64,000 nt of DNA. Source: Planctomonas psychrotolerans. GTDB taxonomy: Bacteria; Actinomycetota; Actinomycetes; Actinomycetales; Microbacteriaceae. Location: assembly GCF_008642235.1 (NCBI RefSeq), contig NZ_SJEV01000001.1:1-64000 (forward strand). Reading direction: 5' to 3'. Each line of letters opens with the position of its first letter. The stretch's first letter is position 1. The position numbers were made by a program, and so were the translations under genes. Of this stretch, positions 1 to 9,585 are shown piece after piece. Under the pieces are notes generated by a model. That model searched no databases. It worked only from the letters and a program-made list of their open reading frames with translations, and was not told the DNA's origin.

Positions 1-162
1 GGCACCACCGAGCCCACCACCTGGCAGGTCGAAACCACCGACAGCACCACCGGCCTCCAGACCGCCGGCCACACCGGAATCAGCTCCTACATCGGATCCG
101 GCATGACCAGCCTCCCCCTCACCGTCAGCTGGGACGACTTCACCGTCACCACCGTCCAGTAA
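1..162 (+). CDS. C-terminal end of a secreted LamG/lectin-like protein (5' partial)
   Basis: The reading frame is open from base 1 to a TAA stop at 160-162 and encodes 53 residues. The segment is rich in Thr and Ser and ends in a beta-strand-like stretch (VSWDDFTVTTVQ). This resembles the last strands of concanavalin A-like (LamG) domains at the ends of large secreted actinobacterial proteins. A strong hairpin terminator follows 18 bases later, which supports a real gene end. The start and the rest of the protein lie outside the window, so the function cannot be assigned. Confidence 0.6.
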   Translation, partial: GTTEPTTWQVETTDSTTGLQTAGHTGISSYIGSGMTSLPLTVSWDDFTVTTVQ

Positions 163-180
163 CGCTCAGCGACGAAACGC

Positions 181-217
181 GACAAGCGGGTCCCGGCATC
201 GCCGGGACCCGCTTGTC
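181..217 (+). terminator. Perfect 17-bp hairpin terminator
   Basis: A 17-bp perfect inverted repeat (181-197 pairs with 201-217) has a 3-base ATC loop. It starts 18 bases after the upstream stop codon. It also lies between converging genes, so it could serve the minus-strand hydrolase whose stop is at 257. There is only a short T-rich tail. Confidence 0.85.
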
Positions 218-256
218 CGTGTTTCGGTGCGCCCCATCGAGCGCGCGGGCGTCGTC

Positions 257-1480
257 TCAGGAGGTGAGACCGAGGGAGTGCAGCCATTCCGCGATGGCTC
301 CGTTCCAGCGGTCCCGGTCGTAGTTCCACAGTTTCGTGTGCCGCGCCGTCTCGAACGGCACGAACGTCACGAGGTCGGGGCGGGCCGCAGCGAGTTCGCG
401 CGAGCCACTCGACGGCACGAAGCCGTCATCGTCGCTGTGCAGCAGAAGGATCGGGACCCGGAGTTCCTGGGCACGCTCGAGCACGTTCAGCCGCGCGAAG
501 TCGACCGGTACCGAGAGTCCGGTGAGCAGCCGACTCCACCGGCTGCCCAGGATGCCGATCGCACCGCGCTTGACCGGCCGCGGGAGCCGGCGGGCGTCGC
601 CCTGATAGTTCAACGTGTCGACCCAGTCGACCACGGGAGAGTCCAGCGCGACGGCGCGGATCACTGATCCGTGCGTGGACCGGAGGGCCGCCTGCAGGGC
701 CACCGCACCGCCCATCGACCAGCCCATCAGCACGACGGACTTCGCGCCTCCCGCCACCGCGAAGTCGATCGCGGCGTCGATGTCGGCCCACTCGGTGTCG
801 CCGAGGGCGTACCGCCCGTCGCCGCTGGGCGGCGCCTCCTCGTCGTTCCGATAGGAGATGAGCAGCGATGTGAAGCCGGCCTCCCGGAACACCGGAACGC
901 CCCGAAGGGCCTCGGGTCGACGGGTGGCGCGACCGTGCACGTGGATCACCCACCGATCGGTCGACCGCTCGGCGGGGATGAGCCACGCCGGCGCGCGCCC
1001 CACGGGGGTGGCGACCGTCACATTGTCGTAGGGGAACCCGAGTTCCCGGGGTCCGAGGTAGAACCACCCGGCGAAGCGTCCGGTCCGGGCGCTCCGGATA
1101 TCGCCGAAGTCGGTGGCGATCAGCTCGCGCGTCACGGTCGTCTCGCTGCGCCCGGTGATCTCCCCCACGCGGGTGTGCCCGCCGCCCTGCGCGAACCAGA
1201 AGCTGTAATTGCCGGGCAGCAGCGCATCGGGATGCGGGCGGAGGGTGATCCGGTCGCCCGCGGTGTTCACACCGAGCACGCGGATGCTCTCATGCCGACG
1301 TCGCACCGGTGTGACGATGCCCCGGGCGAAAGCGGTGGCGACGCTACCGGCGGACAGGGCGAGGGCCAGTCCGAGACTCCCCACGAACAGTCCGGCGGGA
1401 AGGAGCGCGCCCGCCGACGCTGCGAGCGGCGAGCGCGATGTCCTCCGTCGCGACACCGGGCGACCGGTTCGTCGTGCCAC
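257..1480 (-). CDS. Membrane-anchored alpha/beta hydrolase
   Basis: A 407-residue protein with a basic N-terminus and one hydrophobic segment at about residues 25-51, followed by an alpha/beta-hydrolase domain from about residue 170. The nucleophile elbow is GWSMGG with Ser255. Asp351 or Asp352 in HSDDDG and His381 in ARHTKLW complete a plausible catalytic triad. The enzyme probably hydrolyses an ester or peptide outside the membrane; the substrate is unknown. The start is GTG at 1480, preceded by a good ribosome site (GAGGGAGG). It is transcribed divergently from the DUF3000 gene across about 157 bases. Confidence 0.85.
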   Translation of the reverse strand: MARRTGRPVSRRRTSRSPLAASAGALLPAGLFVGSLGLALALSAGSVATAFARGIVTPVRRRHESIRVLGVNTAGDRITLRPHPDALLPGNYSFWFAQGGGHTRVGEITGRSETTVTRELIATDFGDIRSARTGRFAGWFYLGPRELGFPYDNVTVATPVGRAPAWLIPAERSTDRWVIHVHGRATRRPEALRGVPVFREAGFTSLLISYRNDEEAPPSGDGRYALGDTEWADIDAAIDFAVAGGAKSVVLMGWSMGGAVALQAALRSTHGSVIRAVALDSPVVDWVDTLNYQGDARRLPRPVKRGAIGILGSRWSRLLTGLSVPVDFARLNVLERAQELRVPILLLHSDDDGFVPSSGSRELAAARPDLVTFVPFETARHTKLWNYDRDRWNGAIAEWLHSLGLTS

Positions 1481-1637
1481 GCGCCCTCCCTCTCCTGGAC
1501 TGTGCGATCCGGCCCGTGCCCGGACCGTCCGATGCGCCGAGACGACACCGGTCCCCGCTTCCGGAAGGCTCTTACACCGTTCCGGCCGAACGGCGAGCCT
1601 ACGCCCCCGAATTCCTCAAGAACTCTAGTCTCATCCT

Positions 1638-2234
1638 GTGCCTGAGTCCCGGGATGATACGCGGTTGCCGCCGGAGTTCGCCGCCGCGCTCGAGGCCCTG
1701 CGCCGGGCGGAGACCCGTCCGGAACTCGTGGTGCACGAGATCACCGCGCCGGGCAGTCTCGCGCCGAACGCGGTCGCACTGGCCGCTGACGTCTCGCCCG
1801 CGCGACACGGCAGCGATTCGGACCTCGGCACCGGACGGTTCATCCTCCTGCATGACGAGAGCGAGCCGGAGGCGTGGGGTGGCAGCTTCCGGGTCGTCTG
1901 CTTCGCGCAGGCCCCGCTCGAGACCGACATCGGCATCGACCCGTTCCTCGCCGAAGTCGCCTGGTCGTGGCTCGTCGACGGCCTGAACTCCCGCGGCGCC
2001 GAGTACACGGCCGCGTCCGGGACCGCGACGAAGATCCTCTCGACGGGCTTCGGCGAGCTCGCCAGCCAGGGCAGTGGGGCCAAGATAGAGCTACGGGCGT
2101 CCTGGACGCCGAGGAACTCCGATGTCACCGCGCATGTGGAAGGCTGGGGAGAATTACTGTGCATGCTGGCCGGGCTTCCGCCGGTCGGCGAGGGAGTGAG
2201 TTCGCTATCAGCCCGACGAGCCGCGCGTGACTGA
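1638..2234 (+). CDS. DUF3000 family protein
   Basis: A 198-residue soluble protein of the actinobacterial DUF3000 family, recognised from its overall sequence and from its usual place directly before an RNase D gene. No catalytic motif is visible and its role is unknown. It starts with GTG at 1638. A -10 box (TAGTCT, 1626-1631) lies exactly 6 bases before the start, so the mRNA is probably leaderless. Its last 8 bases overlap the RNase D start (2227), which implies translational coupling. Confidence 0.88.
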   Translation: MPESRDDTRLPPEFAAALEALRRAETRPELVVHEITAPGSLAPNAVALAADVSPARHGSDSDLGTGRFILLHDESEPEAWGGSFRVVCFAQAPLETDIGIDPFLAEVAWSWLVDGLNSRGAEYTAASGTATKILSTGFGELASQGSGAKIELRASWTPRNSDVTAHVEGWGELLCMLAGLPPVGEGVSSLSARRAARD

Positions 2235-3483
2235 GACGCGCCACGACCGGCCGGTCGCCCCGGCCGCCACGTCCACTCGCCCCGAGCACGACGCCGTTGT
2301 CGTGCTCGATACGCGAGCGGACTACCTCGAGGCGGTCACGCGCATCGCGAACGGGACCGGCCCCATCGCGATCGACGCCGAGCGCGCCTCCGGTTTCCGT
2401 TATTCCCAACGTGCCTACCTCATTCAGGTGTACCGCCGCGACGCGGGCACCTTCCTGTTCGACCCGCCCGCGATCGGGTCGTTCACCGAGCTCAACGACG
2501 CCATCGGCGCCGAGGAATGGGTGCTGCACGCCGCGAGTCAGGACCTCGCCTGCCTGCGCGAGGTCGGACTCGACCCGGCGGTGCTGTTCGACACCGAACT
2601 CGCCGCGCGGTTGCTCGGTCTCCCCCGCGCCGGGCTCGGCACGGTGGTGGAGGAGCTCCTCGGCATCCACCTGGCCAAGGAGCACTCGGCGGCGGACTGG
2701 TCCACGCGGCCGCTGCCCCAGTCGTGGCTCGTCTACGCGGCGCTCGACGTGGAGTTGCTCCCGGATCTCCGCGACGTGATGGTGCGCCGACTCGAGGAGT
2801 CGGGCAAGACCGAGATCGCGCAGCAGGAGTTCGACGCCACCCTCACTCGGGAGGCCAAGCTCGTGCGCGCCGACCCATGGCGCCGGCTGTCCGGCATCCA
2901 CTCCGTGCGCGGTGCCCGCAACCTCGCCGTCGCCCGCGAACTCTGGCTGGCCCGGGACGACTTCGCGCAGGAGGTCGACACGGCGCCGGGTCGCCTATTG
3001 CCCGACGCGTCGCTGCTGCACGTCGTGCGCGCGCTGCCCGCGTCGAAGCGCGATCTCGCCAACATGCGGGAGTTCACCGGGCGGGCGAGCCGCACGGAGA
3101 TCGATCGCTGGTGGAGTGCCGTGGAGCGAGGGCTGACCACCAGCGAGCTTCCGCAGTTCCGGGGCACCGGCGAGTCCATGCCCCCGCCGAAGGCGTGGGC
3201 GGACAAGAACCCGGAGGCCGACCGCAGACTGAAGCGCGCGCGCACGGCGCTTGCCACGGTGTCCGAGGAGATCGAGATCCCCCTGGAGAACCTGCTGACC
3301 CCCGACACACTCCGTCGGATCGCGTGGACCCCGCCCGACGACATCTCGGCGGACACCATCGGCGCAGCATTGGCCGAATGGTCGGCGCGACCGTGGCAAA
3401 TTGAGCGAACAGCACAGCTGATCGCCGATGCCTTTGTCGAAGCCCGCCAAGAACCCGTTCCGGCGCCGGAACCGGCGTCGTAG
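2227..3483 (+). CDS. Ribonuclease D-like 3'-5' exonuclease with HRDC domain
   Basis: A 418-residue protein with an N-terminal DEDDy exonuclease domain and a central HRDC helical domain at about residues 211-300. The catalytic residues are visible: Asp50 and Glu52 (IDAE), Asp106 (ASQDL), Tyr170 and Asp174 (YAALD). RNase D trims 3' ends of structured RNAs such as tRNA precursors; the specific substrate here is inferred only from the family. The GTG start overlaps the DUF3000 gene by 8 bases, so the two are co-transcribed. The C-terminal 100 residues form a helical tail typical of the actinobacterial form. Confidence 0.93.
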   Translation: MTETRHDRPVAPAATSTRPEHDAVVVLDTRADYLEAVTRIANGTGPIAIDAERASGFRYSQRAYLIQVYRRDAGTFLFDPPAIGSFTELNDAIGAEEWVLHAASQDLACLREVGLDPAVLFDTELAARLLGLPRAGLGTVVEELLGIHLAKEHSAADWSTRPLPQSWLVYAALDVELLPDLRDVMVRRLEESGKTEIAQQEFDATLTREAKLVRADPWRRLSGIHSVRGARNLAVARELWLARDDFAQEVDTAPGRLLPDASLLHVVRALPASKRDLANMREFTGRASRTEIDRWWSAVERGLTTSELPQFRGTGESMPPPKAWADKNPEADRRLKRARTALATVSEEIEIPLENLLTPDTLRRIAWTPPDDISADTIGAALAEWSARPWQIERTAQLIADAFVEARQEPVPAPEPAS

Positions 3484-3554
3484 GAACAGTCAAAGGATTC
3501 AGAACGCTCCGGGGCTCTCCCTAGGATCGGTGTCGACTTGACCGAGGAGGCACA

Positions 3555-4769
3555 GTGGCCGAAAGAGCTGAAGTCGTGTTCGTCGACGGGGTTCGCACCC
3601 CGTTCGGACGTGCCGGCGAAAAGGGAATGTACTGGCAGACCCGAGCGGACGACCTCGTCGTCAAGGCGATGATCGGACTGCTGGAACGCAACCCCTCCCT
3701 CCCGAAGGAGCGGGTCGACGAGGTCGCCATCGCGGCGACCACCCAGCAGGGCGACCAGGGCCTTACTCTCGGCCGAACCGCGGCCATGCTCGCGGGTCTC
3801 CCGCAGTCGGTGCCCGGCTTCGCCATCGACCGCATGTGCGCGGGGGCGATGACGAGCGTCACGGCGACCGCCGGGGGCATCGCTTTCGGTGCGTACGACG
3901 TCGCCATCGCGGGCGGTGTCGAGCACATGGGCCGGCACCCGATGGGCTTCGGCGCCGACCCGAACCCGAGGTTCCTCGCCGAACGGCTCGTCAGTGAGGA
4001 CGCGCTCAACATGGGCAAGACCGCGGAGCGCATCCACGACCGCTTCCCCGCCCTCACCCGGGAACGCGCGGACCGGTTCGCCATGCGCAGCCAGCAGAAG
4101 GTCGCCGCGGCATACGCGACGGGCAGGATCCAGCGGGACCTCATCCCCGTGGCCGTTCGGAGCGAGTCCGGCTGGGGCCTCGCCACCACCGACGAGGGAC
4201 CCCGCCCCGAGACCACCATGGAGGGACTCGCCGGCCTCCGCACCCCGTTCCGCCCGCACGGCCGGGTGACCGCCGGCAACTCGTCCGGCCTTAACGACGG
4301 CGCGACCGCCGCGCTTCTCGCCAGTGCCGACGCCGCCAAGGAGCTGGGGCTGCGCACGAAGATGACCCTGGTGAGCTTCGCCTTCGCCGGCGTCGAACCG
4401 GAGATCATGGGTATCGGCCCGGTGCCGTCGACCGAGAAGGCCCTGCGCAAGGCCGGGCTGTCGATCGACGACATCGGGCTCTTCGAACTGAACGAGGCGT
4501 TCGCCGTCCAGGTCCTGTCCCTCCTCGATCACTTCGGCATCGACGACGACGATCCCCGCGTCAACGAGTACGGCGGCGCGATCGCGTTCGGGCACCCCCT
4601 CGCCTCATCCGGTGTGCGACTGATGAACCAACTGGCGCGCCAGTTCGAGGAGCATCCCGAGGTGCGGTACGGCCTCACCGCCATGTGCATCGGCCTCGGT
4701 CAGGGCGGCAGCGTGATCTGGGAGAACCCGCACTTCGACGGCAAAAAGAGGAAGAGGAACGGACGATGA
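3555..4769 (+). CDS. fadA: Thiolase (acetyl-CoA C-acyltransferase), FadA-type
   Basis: A 404-residue thiolase that catalyses the last, thiolytic step of fatty-acid beta-oxidation. The acyl-accepting cysteine is Cys95 (RMCAGAM). His347 in the FGHPLA motif and Cys378 in the AMCIGLGQGG motif complete the active site; NEAFAVQ at 313-319 is also typical. The start is GTG at 3555, preceded by GAGGAGG at 3544-3550. A -10-like TAGGAT (3522-3527) lies upstream. Its stop overlaps the fadB start (ATGA), so thiolase and FadB form one coupled unit, as in the mycobacterial fadA-fadB pair. Confidence 0.95.
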   Translation: MAERAEVVFVDGVRTPFGRAGEKGMYWQTRADDLVVKAMIGLLERNPSLPKERVDEVAIAATTQQGDQGLTLGRTAAMLAGLPQSVPGFAIDRMCAGAMTSVTATAGGIAFGAYDVAIAGGVEHMGRHPMGFGADPNPRFLAERLVSEDALNMGKTAERIHDRFPALTRERADRFAMRSQQKVAAAYATGRIQRDLIPVAVRSESGWGLATTDEGPRPETTMEGLAGLRTPFRPHGRVTAGNSSGLNDGATAALLASADAAKELGLRTKMTLVSFAFAGVEPEIMGIGPVPSTEKALRKAGLSIDDIGLFELNEAFAVQVLSLLDHFGIDDDDPRVNEYGGAIAFGHPLASSGVRLMNQLARQFEEHPEVRYGLTAMCIGLGQGGSVIWENPHFDGKKRKRNGR

Positions 4770-6895
4770 CCGCCACGACCACCTTCGAGCAGCTCGTCGC
4801 CCTCGACCCGGACGAGGTCGTCACTCACTCCTTCGTACGGGACATCCCGCTGTCGGGCGGCCGAGTGCTCTCCCTGATCACCCTCGACAACGGTCGCGAT
4901 CACACCCGGCCGAACACCCTCGGCCCGGCGACCCTCCTGGAGCTCGGTTCGGTGCTCGATCGACTCGCCTCCCGCGCCGGCCGCGGCGAGATCGCGGGAG
5001 TCGCCATCACGGGTAAGCCGTTCATCCTCGCCGCCGGCGCGGACCTGAGCAAGGTCAGCGAGATCCCGAGTCGAGAGGTCGGCCGGCAGATGGCCATGCT
5101 CGGGCACCGCACCCTCGGCGCACTGGCGGAACTCGGAGTGCCGTCCTTCACCTTCATCAACGGGCTGGCCCTCGGGGGTGGCACGGAGATCGCCCTCAAC
5201 TCCACGTATCGCACGGTCGACAGCAGCATCCCGGCGCTCGGACTGCCCGAGGTGTTCCTCGGCATCATCCCCGGCTGGGGCGGATCCTGGCTCCTGCCGA
5301 ACCTCATCGGCATCGAGAACGCCCTCAAGGTGATCATCGAGAACCCGCTGAAGAACAACCGCACCCTGAAGGCGCCGGAGGTGCTCGAGCTGGGGATCGC
5401 CGACGCCATGTTCGGCCCGGCGAACTTCCTCGAGCACTCGATCGCCTGGGCCGACCGGGTGCTGAGCGGCGCCATCGAGGTGAAGCGACCGAATGCCCCG
5501 GGCAAGCTCGAACGGATCGCCAAATGGGACATCGCCGTGGGCATCGCCCGGCGCTCCCTCGAATCGAAGATCGGCACGGTCGCCCACGCCCCGTATCGGG
5601 CGCTCGACCTCATCAAGGCGGCGAAGAACACGACACGGGCCGAGGGGTTCGCGGCCGAGGACGAGGCCCTCGCCGACCTCATCTCGGGCGATCAGTTCCG
5701 GGCGTCCATCTACGCGTTCAACCTGGTGCAGAAGCGGGCGAAGCGCCCGGCGGGGGCACCCGACCGGGCGCTCGCCCAACCGATCACGAAGGTCGGCGTG
5801 ATCGGCGCCGGGCTCATGGCCAGCCAGTTCGCCCTGCTCTTCGCCCGGCGGTTGCAGGTGCCCGTGGTGATCACGGACCTCGATCAGGCCCGCGTCGACG
5901 CCGGTGTCGCCCGCATCCGCGGCGAGATCGACGCGCTGGCGACGAAGGGCCGGATCTCTCCGGACGAGTCGAACCGGCTCGCCGCCCTCGTCACCGGAAC
6001 CACCGACATGGCCGATTTCGCCGACGCGGACTGGGTGATCGAGGCGGTGTTCGAGGAGCTCGGGGTGAAGCAGGACGTGTTCGCCGAGGTCGAGCGCCAC
6101 GTGTCCGACACCGCTATCCTCGCCACCAACACGTCGTCGCTGTCGGTGGAGCGGATCGCCGAGAAGCTGGAGCATCCCGAACGCGTGGTGGGCTTCCACT
6201 TCTTCAACCCGGTGGCCGTGATGCCCCTGGTCGAGGTGGTGCGGGCACCCGCCACCACCGACGTGGCTCTCAGCACCGCGATGAGCGTGGCCGCGAAGCT
6301 GAAGAAGACCGCGGTGATCACCCGGGACACCCCCGGCTTCGTGGTCAATCGCATCCTCGCGAAGATCCTCGGCGAGACCATGCACGCGGTCGACACCGGA
6401 ACCCCGTTCGAGGTGGTCGACTCGGCGCTCGACGCATTCGGCATGCCGATGTCGCCCTTCGAACTGCTCGAACTGGTTGGACTCAAGGTCGGGGCGCACG
6501 TACTCGACACGCATTCCGCGGCCTTCCCCGACCGGTTCTTCGCGAGCGAGAACCTGCACGCGCTGGCGGACCTCGGGCACATCTACGAGCGGAACGCCAA
6601 GGGGGCGGTGAAGGGCTTCGACCCGGCCGCCCGCCGGATCGTGCAGGGCGGCACCAGCCCGATGACGGGTGAACAGCTTCGTCGTCGGGTCGAGCTGGGT
6701 CTCGCCGACGAAGTGCACCGGATGCTCGAGGACGACGTGGTGCACGCCGCCGAGGACATCGACCTCTGCCTCGTCCTCGGCGCCGGATATCCGTTCCAGA
6801 TGGGTGGGCTCACCCCCTACCTCGACCGCGTGGGGGCGAGCGAGCGAGCGTTCGGCGGCACCTTCCACACTCCGCCCATCCGCGGCGTGAGCTAG
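4766..6895 (+). CDS. fadB: Bifunctional enoyl-CoA hydratase / 3-hydroxyacyl-CoA dehydrogenase
   Basis: A 709-residue beta-oxidation multienzyme. Residues 1 to about 300 are a crotonase domain (INGLALGGGTEIAL and GIIPGWGGSW motifs) that hydrates enoyl-CoA. From about residue 342 comes the NAD-binding Rossmann fold (KVGVIGAGLMASQ), followed by catalytic His478 in GFHFFNP and the TPGFVVNRI motif, which oxidise 3-hydroxyacyl-CoA. The ATG at 4766 overlaps the thiolase stop, so it is preferred over longer upstream frames. The stop (TAG) shares the bases CTAG with the stop of the converging rhamnosidase gene. Confidence 0.95.
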   Translation: MTATTTFEQLVALDPDEVVTHSFVRDIPLSGGRVLSLITLDNGRDHTRPNTLGPATLLELGSVLDRLASRAGRGEIAGVAITGKPFILAAGADLSKVSEIPSREVGRQMAMLGHRTLGALAELGVPSFTFINGLALGGGTEIALNSTYRTVDSSIPALGLPEVFLGIIPGWGGSWLLPNLIGIENALKVIIENPLKNNRTLKAPEVLELGIADAMFGPANFLEHSIAWADRVLSGAIEVKRPNAPGKLERIAKWDIAVGIARRSLESKIGTVAHAPYRALDLIKAAKNTTRAEGFAAEDEALADLISGDQFRASIYAFNLVQKRAKRPAGAPDRALAQPITKVGVIGAGLMASQFALLFARRLQVPVVITDLDQARVDAGVARIRGEIDALATKGRISPDESNRLAALVTGTTDMADFADADWVIEAVFEELGVKQDVFAEVERHVSDTAILATNTSSLSVERIAEKLEHPERVVGFHFFNPVAVMPLVEVVRAPATTDVALSTAMSVAAKLKKTAVITRDTPGFVVNRILAKILGETMHAVDTGTPFEVVDSALDAFGMPMSPFELLELVGLKVGAHVLDTHSAAFPDRFFASENLHALADLGHIYERNAKGAVKGFDPAARRIVQGGTSPMTGEQLRRRVELGLADEVHRMLEDDVVHAAEDIDLCLVLGAGYPFQMGGLTPYLDRVGASERAFGGTFHTPPIRGVS

Positions 6896-9585
6896 CGCTG
6901 CGGGGGCGCCTGTATCGCCAGACCGAGGGCGCCCATGGCCGCCGGGGTGGGGTCGACCGGCGGCCACGGGATGTCTGAGGTCCAGCGGTACGTGGAACGC
7001 CCGGATTCCGCCTCGTGACGGGAGCCGTCCGGGAGCAGGACCTCGGCGGTCGCCCCGGGCGGCACGTCCGTCTCCAGCACGAACGCATTCCCGGTCCGAC
7101 GCCACGTCGACGATGCCGGCCCGTACGGCGTCCGGATGCGCGCCGTCGCCCACTCCAGGGTTCCCCCGGGTACGGGGGCGATGCGCAGGCGGCGATAACC
7201 GGGCGCCGCCGGGGCGAGACCGGCGACCGTGCGCTGCATCCAGTCGGAGACGGCGCCGAGCGCGTAGTGATTGAACGAGGTCATGGCGCCCGGGTTGATC
7301 GAGCCGTCGGGAAGCATCGAGTCCCAGCGCTCCCACACCGTCGTCGCGCCCATGGTCACGGGATAGAGGAATGACGGGCACTCGCGTTCCGCGAGCATCC
7401 GATGAGCGAGGCCGGCATGCCCGCCGAGGGTGAGGGCGTCGGCGATCACGGGGGTGCCCGCGAACCCGGTGCCGATCCGGTAGCGCTGCAGGTGGACGAG
7501 TTCGGCGAGCCGGTCGGCGCCCCGCTGGCGACTCCGCGCATCCGGGTACAGGTCGAATACGATCGCGAGCGCGTACGCGGTCTGGGAGTCGCTCGAGAGA
7601 CGCCCGGACGGCGCGCAGTACTCGTCCGCGAACGCCACGCGGACCCGTCGCGACAGCTCCTCGTAGTCCCGGGCGTCGTCGGTCCGCCCGAGGAGGTCGG
7701 CCGTGCGGGCGACCAGACGACTCGAGTGCGCGAACCACGCCGTCGCGACGAGCCCGCCGTCCGTTCGCCCCGCGGCGGCGTTGTCCGGCGGAGCCGAGGG
7801 ATCGAGCCAGTCACCCAGCTGGAACTCGGCGTCCCAGACGAGTCGGTCACCGACCCGGCGGCGCACGGCGTCGACCCACGCCGACATGCTCGGCCACGCC
7901 CGCTCCAGCACCGCGAGGTCGCCGTAGCGCTCGTAGAGCGCCCACGGCACGGCCACCGTGGCGTCGCCCCAGACCGCGTTGGCCATGCGGTCCGCGAGGA
8001 TGTTGGGCACCACCAGTGGGGGGATGCCGTCGGGATCGTCGAACTGCTCGGCCGCGAGGTCGGCGAGCCAGGAGATGAGCACGCCGGCGCAGTCGTAGAT
8101 GCCCGTCGCGGCGGGCGCGAACACCGTGAGGTCACCGGTCCACCCGAGCCGCTCATCGCGCTGGGGGCAGTCGGTGGGAACGTCGACGAAGTTCCCGCGC
8201 ATGCCCCAGACGACGTTCTCGAACAGCCGGGTGATCTCCGGATCCGAGCAGGTGAAGTCCCCGGTGCGTTCCATGTCGCTGTGCAGCACGACCCCCTCGA
8301 CCCGGTCTATCGTGATGTCGGGGGTCGACAGGGTCAGCTCCGCGTACCGGAAGCCGTGGAAGGTGAACTCGGGCTGCCAGACGGCACCGCCCCCGGCGAG
8401 GGTGAGCGAGTCGGTGGCTGCGGCGTCCCGAAGCGGGCGCACCCCGAGCTCGTCGCACTCGAGCACTTCGGCGTGCCGCAGGGTGACGGTGGCGCCCGAC
8501 GGGCCGGTCACCGCGACGCGCAGCACCCCGACGATGTTCTGGCCCAGGTCGACCCGCAGGCGGGTCGGAGTGCGCCACTCCTCGGCTGCCGGGTCGAGCA
8601 CCCGGGTCGGCAGGACGGGCGGTCCGTCCGCGGCGACGAGCACCGCGGGGTCGATCTCGCGCGGGTCGACGCCCGACCAGACGGAATCGTCGAAGCCGGG
8701 CCGCTCCGAGCCTGCGAGCACGAGGCGCTCGTCGCGATGCTCGCCGTCGTAGATCCCTGTCGACACGATCGCCGACCGGGCGCTGTGCCATGTACCGTCG
8801 GTGCCGATCACGACGGTGGACCCGTCCACGAGTTCCACCTCGAGCTGCGCGAGGAGCGTGGTCCGGTTCCCGTACACATTGCGGATGCCGCCCTCCCACC
8901 CCAGCCGGCCGCGGAACCACCCGTCCGCGAGGGTGGCCTGCACCGCGTTCGGCCCCTCCCGGACCAGCGCGGTGACGTCGTGGGTGCGCACCCGCAGCCG
9001 GTGCGCGTAGCTGGTCCAGCCGGGAGCGAATCGTTCCTCGCTGATCCTCGAGCCGTTGATCGTGAGCACGACCATCCCCTGCGCGGTCAGGTGCAGCCGA
9101 GCGGAACGCACGGGCGCGCCCAGGAGGAACTCGCGTCGCACCAGGGCCGCCGGCCCTCCGGAACCCGAGTCGGCGAGCGGTGCTATCGGAAGCGCGCTCC
9201 AGTCGGAGGCGTCGAGGAGGCCCGTCTCGACGGCCGCCGGGTCGCTCCACGGCGTCGGGTCGTTCGTCGAGGCGGGTGCGGAACGGGGTCCGCCCGCCCG
9301 TCCCCACACCCGCACTCGCACGTTCCGCCGCTCCCGGGACGCGAGCGGCGCGAAAGGCCAGGGAACGAGCACGCTGTCCGGTGACTCGATGCGACCGGTG
9401 GACTCGGCGGCACCGGTCACCGGATTCGTCGCGGAGAGCTCGTAGGCGACCGGAGCCCAGCCCGCGGCAGCACCGGTCACCCGCCAGGACACCCGCGGAC
9501 GGGCCTGGCCGATGCCGAGCGCGGCCCGGGAGTGCTCGAACCGGACGTCGACGACGCGCGCGCTCTCGTGCGCCCCCCGGGTCAC
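6892..9585 (-). CDS. GH78 alpha-L-rhamnosidase, last gene of the transporter operon
   Basis: An 897-residue glycoside hydrolase family 78 enzyme with N-terminal beta domains, an (alpha/alpha)6 catalytic domain and a C-terminal beta domain. The motif DCPQRDERLGWTGD starts at Asp472; Glu478 corresponds to the known GH78 general acid. Glu752 in TTVWERWD matches the catalytic-base region. There is no signal peptide, so it acts in the cytoplasm on imported rhamnosides. The start is a GTG that overlaps the stop of the upstream permease (GTGA), which gives the family's usual length; the much longer open frame upstream belongs to the permease region. Confidence 0.93.
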   Translation of the reverse strand: MTRGAHESARVVDVRFEHSRAALGIGQARPRVSWRVTGAAAGWAPVAYELSATNPVTGAAESTGRIESPDSVLVPWPFAPLASRERRNVRVRVWGRAGGPRSAPASTNDPTPWSDPAAVETGLLDASDWSALPIAPLADSGSGGPAALVRREFLLGAPVRSARLHLTAQGMVVLTINGSRISEERFAPGWTSYAHRLRVRTHDVTALVREGPNAVQATLADGWFRGRLGWEGGIRNVYGNRTTLLAQLEVELVDGSTVVIGTDGTWHSARSAIVSTGIYDGEHRDERLVLAGSERPGFDDSVWSGVDPREIDPAVLVAADGPPVLPTRVLDPAAEEWRTPTRLRVDLGQNIVGVLRVAVTGPSGATVTLRHAEVLECDELGVRPLRDAAATDSLTLAGGGAVWQPEFTFHGFRYAELTLSTPDITIDRVEGVVLHSDMERTGDFTCSDPEITRLFENVVWGMRGNFVDVPTDCPQRDERLGWTGDLTVFAPAATGIYDCAGVLISWLADLAAEQFDDPDGIPPLVVPNILADRMANAVWGDATVAVPWALYERYGDLAVLERAWPSMSAWVDAVRRRVGDRLVWDAEFQLGDWLDPSAPPDNAAAGRTDGGLVATAWFAHSSRLVARTADLLGRTDDARDYEELSRRVRVAFADEYCAPSGRLSSDSQTAYALAIVFDLYPDARSRQRGADRLAELVHLQRYRIGTGFAGTPVIADALTLGGHAGLAHRMLAERECPSFLYPVTMGATTVWERWDSMLPDGSINPGAMTSFNHYALGAVSDWMQRTVAGLAPAAPGYRRLRIAPVPGGTLEWATARIRTPYGPASSTWRRTGNAFVLETDVPPGATAEVLLPDGSRHEAESGRSTYRWTSDIPWPPVDPTPAAMGALGLAIQAPPQR

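Noticed and set aside
4700-7738. Minus-strand frame of about 1000 codons opposite fadB
   Set aside because: It is antisense to an intact FadB with clear motifs and overlaps the rhamnosidase gene in another frame.
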